The notes under the pieces were generated by a model that was given only the letters and a program-made list of their open reading frames with translations, was not told the DNA's origin and ran no database searches. The position numbers were made by a program, and so were the translations under genes. A DNA stretch of 39,323 nucleotides from an uncultured Verrucomicrobia subdivision 3 bacterium (GTDB lineage: Bacteria; Verrucomicrobiota; Verrucomicrobiia; Limisphaerales; UBA11358): contig CAIXFY010000030.1 of NCBI GenBank assembly GCA_903918885.1, positions 1 to 39,323 on the forward strand, read 5' to 3'. This document shows, piece after piece, positions 31,115-38,531 of this stretch; positions within the stretch are counted from its first letter, which is position 1; each line of letters starts with the position of its first letter.

Positions 31115-31504
31115 ACACTACGCTTATTGAGTTATGCACGCTTTGAAGATTTGGCTGGCAGCTCTTATTTGGTCGGCGGTTTTGGTCGGCTTGTCTCGCT
31201 TATCGCGATGGCTTTATTGGCTGACTATTCCAGTCGCCATTTCTGCGTTTATCAATAGCTTTGTTGTCAGCATGATTATTGCTCAAAACTGGACTGGATA
31301 TGAAGATGTAAGCGTCAGCGATATGTTCCAGCGTATTTGTGCTGGCGTTTTGCCAGTAGTTTCCATCGTTGTTTATGGCTATTATGATTTCAGATACAGA
31401 CACAGCCGTGTGGCCTAACCAGTCGCCGGAGCCAACCGCCGTTGGCGCTTGCAGTTCCGCTGTCGCGGTTCACGCCGCGAGTCGGCGGCGGCTCAGCTTT
31501 TTTC
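31107..31504 (+). mobile_element. Integron-type gene cassette 1
   Basis: The unit starts GTTAGGCCACAC (31107-31118) and carries one ORF. Its end box GTGTGGCCTAAC (31408-31419) is the exact 12-bp reverse complement of the start, as expected when the circular form pairs R'' with R'. A full attC hairpin follows. No integrase gene is in the window. Confidence 0.7.
31134..31418 (+). CDS. Small membrane protein in cassette 1
   Basis: The 94-residue protein has three likely membrane helices: about 6-21 (IWLAALIWSAVLVGL), about 27-50 (LYWLTIPVAISAFINSFVVS) and about 69-84 (CAGVLPVVSIVVYGYY). A basic tail RYRHSRVA follows. It is not recognised. ATG lies 27 bases after the cassette start, and the stop codon TAA is inside the attC R'' box (GCCTAAC), the tight packing usual for cassette genes. 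Base composition is more AT-rich than the flanking tolC-like and purH genes, consistent with transfer. Confidence 0.7.
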   Translation: MHALKIWLAALIWSAVLVGLSRLSRWLYWLTIPVAISAFINSFVVSMIIAQNWTGYEDVSVSDMFQRICAGVLPVVSIVVYGYYDFRYRHSRVA

Positions 31505-31511
31505 GTTAGGC
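31413..31511 (+). other. attC recombination site of cassette 1
   Basis: R'' GCCTAAC (31413-31419) and R' GTTAGGC (31505-31511) bound the site. Inside, GAGCC (31429-31433) and CCGCCG (31436-31441) pair with CGGCGG (31483-31488) and GGCTC (31490-31494). This leaves unpaired bases on each side, as the extrahelical bases of attC sites do. The total of 99 bases is within the usual attC range. Confidence 0.75.
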
Positions 31512-31961
31512 GGCATTACACGCTATGAAAACACGACACATCATTCCGCTTCTGCTTCTAGCAGTTGGCATCACTGTTAGCGCTCAAACTACGAACACAC
31601 CACCACCCATAAAAGGCATGAACTATAAGTTGACGAATTTACAGAACAGCAAGGTTATATCCAATCCGACAGAGGCGGACATTCGCGCAGTTGTAGCTTC
31701 GCTACATGATGATGACGGTGGGATTTTGACGCTTGATCCAGAAGGCACTGATTCATCTATGCAGATTGATTTAGTTGAAAAAGGACGGTTTCATTTTCTT
31801 TGTCAGGATGGTAAGACGACATTCATCCAGAAAGAGGGACACGAATGTTCAGCCGATGTAGCCATAAAGATTCTGATTGCATATCGGAATGGCACGAAGG
31901 ATTGGAAAGCACTATCAGAATGGAAAGAAGTATCATCAAATTAGCAGCCATGCCGCCTAAC
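31505..31961 (+). mobile_element. Integron-type gene cassette 2 (attC truncated)
   Basis: Starts GTTAGGCGGCAT (31505-31516) and has the end box ATGCCGCCTAAC (31950-31961), again an exact 12-bp inverted pair. Beyond 31961 no hairpin or R' box is found; the sequence passes into the purH upstream region. The array therefore ends in a broken attC. Confidence 0.65.
31525..31944 (+). CDS. Secreted hypothetical protein in cassette 2
   Basis: The 139-residue protein starts with a clear signal peptide (HIIPLLLLAVGITVSAQ) and is otherwise soluble, so it should act outside the inner membrane. The core NPTEADIRAVVASLHDDDGG followed by a strand-rich stretch (ILTLDPEGTDSSMQIDLVE) is reminiscent of Imm1-type immunity proteins, but this is only a loose likeness. 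The end is WKALSEWKEVSSN. ATG is 20 bases after the cassette boundary and the stop is 5 bases before the end box. Composition is more AT-rich than purH. Confidence 0.65.
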   Translation: MKTRHIIPLLLLAVGITVSAQTTNTPPPIKGMNYKLTNLQNSKVISNPTEADIRAVVASLHDDDGGILTLDPEGTDSSMQIDLVEKGRFHFLCQDGKTTFIQKEGHECSADVAIKILIAYRNGTKDWKALSEWKEVSSN

Positions 31962-32115
31962 AGCTTGATAGACTGCAAAGCCGCTTGAAATGCGCGCGCC
32001 GGCAAAGCAAAGGCGGGACTTCACACCAATTCCCCACCGCCGGACGCCAAGATTTGTCGCGCCAATCACAATTTGCCGGTTGCGGCGGCGGCGGCTTTCG
32101 TAGATTTTGTCGCGC

Positions 32116-33663
32116 GTGAAAATTCAACGTGCTTTGCTTTCAGTTTCCGACAAGACCGGACTCGTGCCATTCACCCAAATCCTCGCCGCCGCCGGCGTGG
32201 AACTCATCTCCACCGGCGGCACGGCCAAGGCGCTACGCGAAGCCGGCCTCGCGGTGAAGGACATTTCCGAACACACCGGCTTTCCCGAAATGCTCGATGG
32301 CCGCGTGAAGACGCTGCATCCGCTGGTGCATGGCGGCCTCCTTTACATTCGCGGCAACGCGACGCACGAAGCGGCGGTCAAGCAGCACGCCATCAAGCCG
32401 ATTGATCTCGTGGTGGTGAATCTTTATCCGTTCGAGGCCACCGTCGCCAAGCCGGATGTAAAATTGCACGATGCCATTGAAAACATTGACATCGGCGGCC
32501 CTTCGATGCTCCGCAGCGCGGCAAAAAATCACGACAGCGTGACGGTCGTCGTGGATCCGGCGGATTACGCCGAGGTGGCGAAACAAATTTCCGAAACCGG
32601 CAACACGACGCTGGAACTGCGCCGCAAGCTGTGCGCGAAAGTATATGCGCGCACGGCGGCTTATGACGCGGCCATCGCCGCACATCTGCAAAAAGAATTT
32701 GCCGCCGACAAGTCCGCGTTGCCGCAAGTGCTGACGATTTCCGCGCCGCTGGCGCAGCCGTTGCGCTATGGTGAGAATCCGCATCAGACCGCCGCGCTCT
32801 ATGGCAAGTTCCACGACTATTTCAACCAGCTCCACGGCAAGGAACTTTCGTATAACAACATTCTCGATCTGACCGCTGCCTCCGCGCTCATTGCTGAGTT
32901 CCGCGAGGAGTTGCCGACGCTGGCGATTTTGAAGCACACGAATCCATGCGGAGTCGGCCAAGGCGCGAACTTGCGCGAGGCGTGGGATAAGGCGTTCGCC
33001 ACGGACAAACAGGCGCCGTTCGGCGGTATCATCGCCGTGAACCAGACGCTCGACGGCGCGTGTGCGGAGGCCATCGCAGAAATATTCAGCGAGGTGATCG
33101 TCGCGCCGGAATTTTCGCCGGAGGCGCTGGCGATTTTACAGAAGAAAAAAAATCTCCGGCTGTTGCAAATTCAGAAGTGCCCACTCTCCGCGCAGCCGTG
33201 GGATGTGCGCAGCGTGGGCGCGGATTCGTTTTTGTTGCAGCAACGGGATTTGAAAGTGACGACGGCGGCGGATTTGAAAATTGTCACCAAGCGTTCGCCC
33301 ACGGTGCAGGAGTTGAAGGCGATGCTGTTCGGCTGGCGTGTCGTAAAACACTTGAAATCAAACGCGATTCTCTACGTCGGTGAGGGCCGAACGCTCGGCA
33401 CGGGCGCAGGCCAGATGAGCCGCGTGGACAGCAGCCGCATCGCGGTGTGGAAGGCGGGCGAGGCGAAGCTGGATTTGCACGGCAGCGTGGTTTGCAGCGA
33501 CGCATTCTTTCCGTTCCCCGACGGCCTTATCGCGGCGGCGGAGGCGGGAGCGACGGCGGCGATTCAGCCGGGCGGTTCGGTGAAGGACGCGGAAGTCATC
33601 GCGGCGGCGGACGCACGCGGGATGGCAATGGCATTCACCAGCGCGCGGCATTTTAGACACTGA
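32116..33663 (+). CDS. purH: Bifunctional AICAR formyltransferase / IMP cyclohydrolase
   Basis: PurH catalyses the last two steps of IMP synthesis. The 515-residue protein starts [18 protein letters not shown], with the cyclohydrolase (MGS-like) domain containing [10 protein letters not shown] (about 34), [16 protein letters not shown] (about 62) and NLYPFE. The formyltransferase half has [15 protein letters not shown] (about 216), [11 protein letters not shown] (about 274), [15 protein letters not shown] (about 435) and the C-terminal [13 protein letters not shown] 32116 is chosen by comparison with other PurH starts; the frame also has TTG at 32107 and neither has a clear ribosome-binding site. 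It is followed by a terminator. Confidence 0.95.
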   Translation: MKIQRALLSVSDKTGLVPFTQILAAAGVELISTGGTAKALREAGLAVKDISEHTGFPEMLDGRVKTLHPLVHGGLLYIRGNATHEAAVKQHAIKPIDLVVVNLYPFEATVAKPDVKLHDAIENIDIGGPSMLRSAAKNHDSVTVVVDPADYAEVAKQISETGNTTLELRRKLCAKVYARTAAYDAAIAAHLQKEFAADKSALPQVLTISAPLAQPLRYGENPHQTAALYGKFHDYFNQLHGKELSYNNILDLTAASALIAEFREELPTLAILKHTNPCGVGQGANLREAWDKAFATDKQAPFGGIIAVNQTLDGACAEAIAEIFSEVIVAPEFSPEALAILQKKKNLRLLQIQKCPLSAQPWDVRSVGADSFLLQQRDLKVTTAADLKIVTKRSPTVQELKAMLFGWRVVKHLKSNAILYVGEGRTLGTGAGQMSRVDSSRIAVWKAGEAKLDLHGSVVCSDAFFPFPDGLIAAAEAGATAAIQPGGSVKDAEVIAAADARGMAMAFTSARHFRH

Positions 33664-33687
33664 AATTTTTCAACTCCGAAAAATCTG

Positions 33688-33722
33688 ACCCACGCGAACG
33701 AACTTTGCGTGGGTTTTATTTT
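33688..33722 (+). terminator. Rho-independent terminator of purH
   Basis: ACCCACGC (33688-33695) pairs with GCGTGGGT (33707-33714), followed by a T-rich tract (to 33722). On the other strand the stem is followed by TCAGATTTTT, so it may also serve the convergent FHA gene, whose stop lies within the T-tract. Confidence 0.88.
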
Positions 33723-34105
33723 AATAGCCGGTAGATTAGGAAGAACTGGAACGCGGTGACGGCGGTGAGCAGGAGCCAGACGGAAAGTTCGCGGAGGTGG
33801 AGGCCGCGTTGGTGGGGCGGGGCAATCCAGAATTGGATTTTGGCCGAGCCGAAGGAAATGATGTCGCCGTTGCGGAGACGGGCAGACTGGGTTGATTCCG
33901 TGTTGATGGCTACGAAGGCTTCGGCTGTTGTCTGCAGGTGGAAGCCGGAATTTTTTTGAAATTCTAGGGTGAGATGATTATCCCAAACACCGGCGTCTTC
34001 CATGGTCAAATCGTTTCCAGATGCCCGGCCGATGCGAAAAGGAAAACGGCGGATAACTTGTAGGTTACCCGCCATTTTGCCGGAGAGAGTTTTCAGCTGA
34101 ATCAT
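33716..34105 (-). CDS. FHA-domain protein with C-terminal membrane helix
   Basis: The 129-residue protein is one FHA domain (about 1-95) followed by a membrane helix (LSVWLLLTAVTAFQFFLIYR, about 106-125), so the domain faces the cytosol if the tail is anchored N-in. FHA features seen are FRIGRASGNDL (about 23-33), DNHLTLEF (about 42-49) and LRNGDIISFGSAKIQF (about 77). The usual SxxH is WDNH, so the phosphate-contacting Ser is absent while the His and the first Arg remain. It is the last gene of the exopolysaccharide operon, overlapping the Wza-like gene as TAATG. A role in sensing phosphorylation state is inference. Confidence 0.8.
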   Translation of the reverse strand: MIQLKTLSGKMAGNLQVIRRFPFRIGRASGNDLTMEDAGVWDNHLTLEFQKNSGFHLQTTAEAFVAINTESTQSARLRNGDIISFGSAKIQFWIAPPHQRGLHLRELSVWLLLTAVTAFQFFLIYRLLK

Positions 34106-34743
34106 TAGAATATCCGGCGGCTGACTTCAATCTGGTCGCCGGGGAAAACCGGCGGATCGGGGTCTTTGCCGTAGAGGATGCGGTTTAGATTAAGGTCATA
34201 CCGCTGGCCGTTGGCGCGGGTAAGGGTCACGCCGCTGCGGTCGGCGAAGTCAGTGAAATCGCCAGCGGAGGTGATGGCTTTGCTGACGGTTATGGAGCCG
34301 GCGTAGATCATGCGGCCGGGTGATTTCACTTCACCGCGGACATAGTAAACACGATCGCTGGTGGTTTTAACGGTGACGTTCAGGTGGGTGTAGATTCTGG
34401 GAACGTAAAGGTCGTGGATGGCGTCTTCCAATTCGCCGATGGTTTTACCGGCGGCTTTGATGCGGCCAATGTCGGGCAAGGTGATGGTGCCATCTTCTTT
34501 AATGGGTTTTTCTTGTGATTCGATGGCATCCGGCAAACCGCTAAAGGAAATGGCTACGGTATCGCCGATGTGCAGGCGGGGAACTTTGTCTTGGCCGGGA
34601 TAATTCTCTTCGCCCGGCGCGGCCATGACGTCGGATTTTTTATCGGAACCGGAAAAGATGGAGCATCCGCCCAGCGTGAGGGCGAGCGCAGGCAAGAGGA
34701 ACAACAAACCCAAGCGAAGGGATGGAATAGATTTCAATTTCAT
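34105..34743 (-). CDS. Polysaccharide export lipoprotein (Wza/GumB-like)
   Basis: From ATG 34743 the precursor has 212 residues with a lipoprotein signal (LLFLLPALALTLGGC). The Poly_export domain (VPRLHIGDTVAISFSGLPDA, then KEDGTITLPDIGRIKAAGKT) is followed by one SLBB-type segment (YYVRGEVKSPGRMIYAGSIT) and the end FPGDQIEVSRRIF. It forms the outer-membrane/periplasmic export channel in Wzy- or synthase-type polysaccharide secretion. It is short compared with E. coli Wza and lacks its C-terminal transmembrane helix, like many GumB-type proteins. 46 bases separate it from the BY-kinase gene upstream. Confidence 0.88.
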   Translation of the reverse strand: MKLKSIPSLRLGLLFLLPALALTLGGCSIFSGSDKKSDVMAAPGEENYPGQDKVPRLHIGDTVAISFSGLPDAIESQEKPIKEDGTITLPDIGRIKAAGKTIGELEDAIHDLYVPRIYTHLNVTVKTTSDRVYYVRGEVKSPGRMIYAGSITVSKAITSAGDFTDFADRSGVTLTRANGQRYDLNLNRILYGKDPDPPVFPGDQIEVSRRIF

Positions 34744-34789
34744 CGGCAATAATTTTCAATAAATACGGCGACTGGTCAACTTTTCCAAA

Positions 34790-36943
34790 TTAAACTGGCT
34801 TTACCGGCGTTGATGCGCCAGCGGCTTTAGCCTCAGCTTCCTGTTCGGCGGCGCTGCGGGAATAGTAGTAATCGTGGTAGTAGCCGCTGTAGTAGTAATA
34901 ACCTTCGTCTTGCGACATGTTAATGTTGTTAAGCACGATGCCGATGAAGTTGCCACCGACCTTTTCGATCATCTGCTTGGCGCGGATGGTCATAGGCTGT
35001 GGGTAGCGGCGGTATTGGATGACCTGCATGACGAGGTCAACTTCGCTGGCGAGAATGGAGGCGTCGCTGACGCCGAGAATGGGCGGTGAATCAAAGAAGA
35101 TGTAATCGTAGCGCTTCTTGAGCTCGGCGATCATCTCTTTCATCTGCGCGGAGCCGAGGATACCCATGGAGCTGTTGGGTAGCTTGCCGCTGGCCATGAA
35201 GTCGAGGTTCGGAACCTGAGTGGTCTGGACGACTTCCGCCAAGGTGTTTTGCTTGAGGAGATAATTGGTAAGGCCGAGGTTGTTGGCTACCTTGAATAAT
35301 TTGTGCATTGTGGGTCGACGCAAGTCCGAGTCCACAATCAAAATGCGGCTGCCGCCTTGGGCAAAAACAGTAGCGAGGTTAATGGTGGTGGTGGACTTGC
35401 CTTCGCCGGCTCCAGCGCTGACGACGACGATGGTATTGAGTTCTTCCGAGGTGCGCGAGAAGAGCATGTTGGTGCGCAAAACGCGGTAGGCTTCGGCGTG
35501 TTTGCTTTCCGCGCCTTCGTCCAGAAGGTAGCCGATGTTTTGCGGAATGACGCCCAGCACGGGTGACTGGAAAGTGCGTTCCACATCGTCAATAGTCTTG
35601 ACGCTCGTATCGAGGTATTCAATAAAGAAGGCGAGACCAACGCCCATGATGAGGCCGAAAATCAAGCCGAGCACGATGTTTACGGTTTTGTTTGGTTTCA
35701 CCGGTGCCTTGCCGGGTTCGGCGCGGTCGGTGACTTGCACCATGGAGGTTTTTGGAATTTCGGCATCCAGTCTTTCGGCTTCAATTTTCAGATAGAGCAG
35801 ATTGTGCTGGCTGCGCATTTGTTCCAAATCGCGCTTGGAGTTGTAGTAAGGCTGATTTTTAGCGGCCTCAATTTGGTCTTTGGCTTTGGCCTCTTCTACC
35901 TGTTGGTTGAGGGCTTCGAGAGCGGCCTTTTTGGCGCTGACCTGACTTTCGAGCTGGGAAAGGATGCCGGTAACACGGTCTTCAATCTGCAAATTCAAGG
36001 TGTCAATCAGGGTTTGCACGCGGGTGACAACATTGTTGTCGGCGGCATAATCAATTTTCAGGGAGGCGATTCTTTGCTGAGCCTCATGTAATTTGCCGAG
36101 GAGTTCGGAAAGCGCGCCATCATTGACGACGCCGGGCAAAACATCGCGCAACCGGGTTCGGTCGAGTGACTTTAATTGTTGCAGTTGCACGTCCAGTTCT
36201 TTGTAAGCGCGCTCGCCTTCAATCTTCTGGTCGTGGTAGCGTTGGAGCATTTCCGTGGTCAGAGTGGGGGTGTAGCCGATGGCTTCAGCTTGATCGCCGC
36301 TAATACCGAGATCGTGCCGGAGGTTTTCTATGTGCTCCTGAGTTGACCAAATGCGGTTGGATTCTTCGAGGTATTGGCCTTGCAGCACTTCCAGACCTTT
36401 GGCGGTGGTCTGGCGGCGGGTGTCCAGCCGGTAGTTTTTATAGGCTTCAGCAATAGTATTGGCTAACGTTGAAGCTTCTTTGGCGTCGTCGCTATAGACG
36501 GTGATGGCAATGAGTTTGGTGTTGCGAACCGGCGCAAGCGCCATGCGTCCCTTGAGGATTTCCATGGTCTCGGCGGTCTTGAGCGTTTCGCCATTGAAAT
36601 ACTTTTTGCCCCATTCGGTATTTAGGTTCAGCGCGCTGATGACGTTACTCAAGACCAGCTGCGACTGCATGATTTCAAAGGTGGTCTGGATGAAGTAAGG
36701 GTCGTAAGGCATTTGTGCAGCAGTCATGGCACTGCCGCCAGCGCTGTCATTCACATCGTTTTCAACTTTGATGCGACAGGTGCTGGCGTAGGATTCCGGC
36801 AGGATGAAAGTGACCGCCGTAGCAATAATGGCCGTAATCAAAAATACGGTGATGATGATTGCTTTACGGATGCGAATGACGCGCCAGTAATCCAAAAAAT
36901 GCAATTTTGCTTCTGGCGGGGGAGAGTTTTTCAGTGGATCCAT
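34790..36943 (-). CDS. Wzz/Wzc-type chain-length determinant with BY-kinase domain
   Basis: The 717-residue protein has a Wzz domain with membrane helices at about 28-50 (IIITVFLITAIIATAVTFIL) and about 425-447 (IVLGLIFGLIMGVGLAFFI). Long coiled coils lie between them. A cytosolic tyrosine autokinase follows with Walker A SAGAGEGKSTT (about 507), Walker A' ILIVDSDLRRP (about 535) and Walker B YIFFDSPPILG (about 617). The C-terminal tail has a Tyr cluster (GYYYYSGYYHDYYYSRS), the autophosphorylation site of BY-kinases. It controls polymer length and export with the Wza-like protein. An AGAAG ribosome-binding site precedes ATG 36943; a terminator-like hairpin stands 19 bases before the start. 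Confidence 0.92.
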   Translation of the reverse strand: MDPLKNSPPPEAKLHFLDYWRVIRIRKAIIITVFLITAIIATAVTFILPESYASTCRIKVENDVNDSAGGSAMTAAQMPYDPYFIQTTFEIMQSQLVLSNVISALNLNTEWGKKYFNGETLKTAETMEILKGRMALAPVRNTKLIAITVYSDDAKEASTLANTIAEAYKNYRLDTRRQTTAKGLEVLQGQYLEESNRIWSTQEHIENLRHDLGISGDQAEAIGYTPTLTTEMLQRYHDQKIEGERAYKELDVQLQQLKSLDRTRLRDVLPGVVNDGALSELLGKLHEAQQRIASLKIDYAADNNVVTRVQTLIDTLNLQIEDRVTGILSQLESQVSAKKAALEALNQQVEEAKAKDQIEAAKNQPYYNSKRDLEQMRSQHNLLYLKIEAERLDAEIPKTSMVQVTDRAEPGKAPVKPNKTVNIVLGLIFGLIMGVGLAFFIEYLDTSVKTIDDVERTFQSPVLGVIPQNIGYLLDEGAESKHAEAYRVLRTNMLFSRTSEELNTIVVVSAGAGEGKSTTTINLATVFAQGGSRILIVDSDLRRPTMHKLFKVANNLGLTNYLLKQNTLAEVVQTTQVPNLDFMASGKLPNSSMGILGSAQMKEMIAELKKRYDYIFFDSPPILGVSDASILASEVDLVMQVIQYRRYPQPMTIRAKQMIEKVGGNFIGIVLNNINMSQDEGYYYYSGYYHDYYYSRSAAEQEAEAKAAGASTPVKPV

Positions 36944-36954
36944 ATCTTCTTTAA

Positions 36955-36989
36955 AAAATAATGGGAGCCTGTCTTGGACTCGGCTCCCA
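36955..36989 (-). terminator. Terminator or attenuator between barrel and BY-kinase genes
   Basis: On the minus strand TGGGAGCC (36989-36982) pairs with GGCTCCCA (36969-36962), followed by a T-rich tract (TTATTTTTT). It lies between two genes of the same operon, so it probably reduces, not abolishes, downstream transcription. Confidence 0.75.
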
Positions 36990-37026
36990 GCTTAGTGTTC
37001 AGACCATTAACTCGCTTGATATTGAT

Positions 37027-38346
37027 TTAATAATTTGCGGACAAACCAAGGTAAACCCGGTTGCGATCATTTCCACGACTTTGAATGTCCGATATCAACT
37101 CCTCAAAATTATAACCGGCCTCCGCTGAAAGGTGACGGTTAATCTGATAGTTCAAATTGATGCCGACACTGGCTTGGCTGTCGCCGGTGCCGCTAAATTT
37201 GCCGTTTTCATAACTGGAATATTGATACTGACCGACAAGTGATCCGCTCAATTTGGGGGTGAACCGGTGGTTGATGTCAAAATAAAGCGAGGTGCCTTGA
37301 ACATATTGCGTCAAATGGCCGGTAGTGGCATTTGGTTCAACCACGTCAGTAGAGTTGACATTCTGGGTCAAACCCACCTGCAAATAACACCCTGGATTGT
37401 AGGTGTAATTGACGGAAATATCCGCATAAGGAGCTAACGATGTCGAAGGTGAAATGGGGTCATTAAAACTGTCCGTGTAAGATGCTCCCACGCGAGCTTG
37501 AGCATTCAAATTGGGACTGAATTCGTGGGACACGCCCAAATAGCCATAATGCGAATTGTAGTCGCGGGAATTACTGAAATAGTGAGCGGTCCGAATGAAC
37601 GTATAGGTGGAAGGCGGCGTAAAAGCGTATATGTCGAACGGACTGTGTATCTCCCCGCTTCCATCATACCGCACCCAACTGTAATTATAGCCAACAAAAA
37701 CCATTGTTTCCGGGTTTACCGTCCATTGAAAGTCAATGCCAACATTCTGTTCCATCCGGTTGAGCAAAGCCCCTTCGCTGGGATTGGCTGGGGTGTTGGT
37801 AACTCCTGAATCGGAGTAGTTGTAAACACTGTTGCCGTAAAACGCCGAGGTGCTGAACTGCCGCGTCCAGTCCGTATGCAGATTTAGTTTGGCGCGATTT
37901 GCAACGTTGTCGCCATTGACCCGAATAGGAGCACCGCCTTGCAGCAAGGCTGGATCCTGCGCAATCGCCAGCGAGTCGGTCACGTTCAGTTTCCAACGCT
38001 CCGTAAAGGAATGATCCAGCCACAGGTCAGCTTGGTGAGTGTAATCAATCGGATCGATACCAGCATCATCCCGCTGGAGATAATAATACATCCCAAACGC
38101 GTAGCGAATCCCGATGTCCGTCTTCTTTAAATCCACATTCGCTGAAACCGTAGGAGTAAATTCAAATCCGAAACTGCCCTTTTTATTATTCGCCACGGCG
38201 TAGTTGTCGTCGTAGAAACCCCGTAAAGTCGCCGCCACATTCCACATCTTTGGCGTCGCGCCCGCCTCCATGTTTTGGGCGTGCAATGCCGAGCCACTGG
38301 CAGCTCCAACCGCTGCCAACCCGACGGAGATAAAAGTTTTTTTCAT
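37027..38346 (-). CDS. Outer-membrane beta-barrel protein of the export cluster
   Basis: From ATG 38346 the precursor has 439 residues with a signal peptide (KKTFISVGLAAVGAASGSAL then HAQ). The mature part is made of alternating polar/apolar strands ending in aromatic residues (for example GIRYAFGMYYYLQ, TMVFVGYNYSWVRY, GSLVGQYQYSS) and terminates RVYLGLSANY, with the aromatic end typical of barrels inserted by BamA. About 16-18 strands are likely. The family is not recognised more exactly. As the first gene of the operon it may be the outer membrane pore or a polymer-binding barrel. An upstream ATG (38388) would add 14 polar residues ahead of the signal peptide and is less likely. Confidence 0.8.
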   Translation of the reverse strand: MKKTFISVGLAAVGAASGSALHAQNMEAGATPKMWNVAATLRGFYDDNYAVANNKKGSFGFEFTPTVSANVDLKKTDIGIRYAFGMYYYLQRDDAGIDPIDYTHQADLWLDHSFTERWKLNVTDSLAIAQDPALLQGGAPIRVNGDNVANRAKLNLHTDWTRQFSTSAFYGNSVYNYSDSGVTNTPANPSEGALLNRMEQNVGIDFQWTVNPETMVFVGYNYSWVRYDGSGEIHSPFDIYAFTPPSTYTFIRTAHYFSNSRDYNSHYGYLGVSHEFSPNLNAQARVGASYTDSFNDPISPSTSLAPYADISVNYTYNPGCYLQVGLTQNVNSTDVVEPNATTGHLTQYVQGTSLYFDINHRFTPKLSGSLVGQYQYSSYENGKFSGTGDSQASVGINLNYQINRHLSAEAGYNFEELISDIQSRGNDRNRVYLGLSANY

Positions 38347-38432
38347 ATTACGACTGGGCTTCTTTGACTGCTCCAGGTCACTTGCCATTCAAAAAAGCTT
38401 TTAAGACTTTTCTAATAAGCGTTTGTCTAGAA

Positions 38433-38462
38433 AATCTATCAGTCTGACAAGATGCCCGTCAA
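38433..38462 (-). promoter_or_regulatory. Candidate sigma-70 promoter of the export operon
   Basis: On the minus strand TTGACG (38462-38457) and TAGATT (38438-38433) are separated by 18 bases, in an AT-rich gap. Transcription would start near 38426, about 80 bases before the barrel gene. Confidence 0.4.
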
Positions 38463-38531
38463 AACAATTTTGGGTTTATTAAACCATACATTTGTGGGGA
38501 TGACGGGACTGTTTTGGGTAGCTTAATCTTT

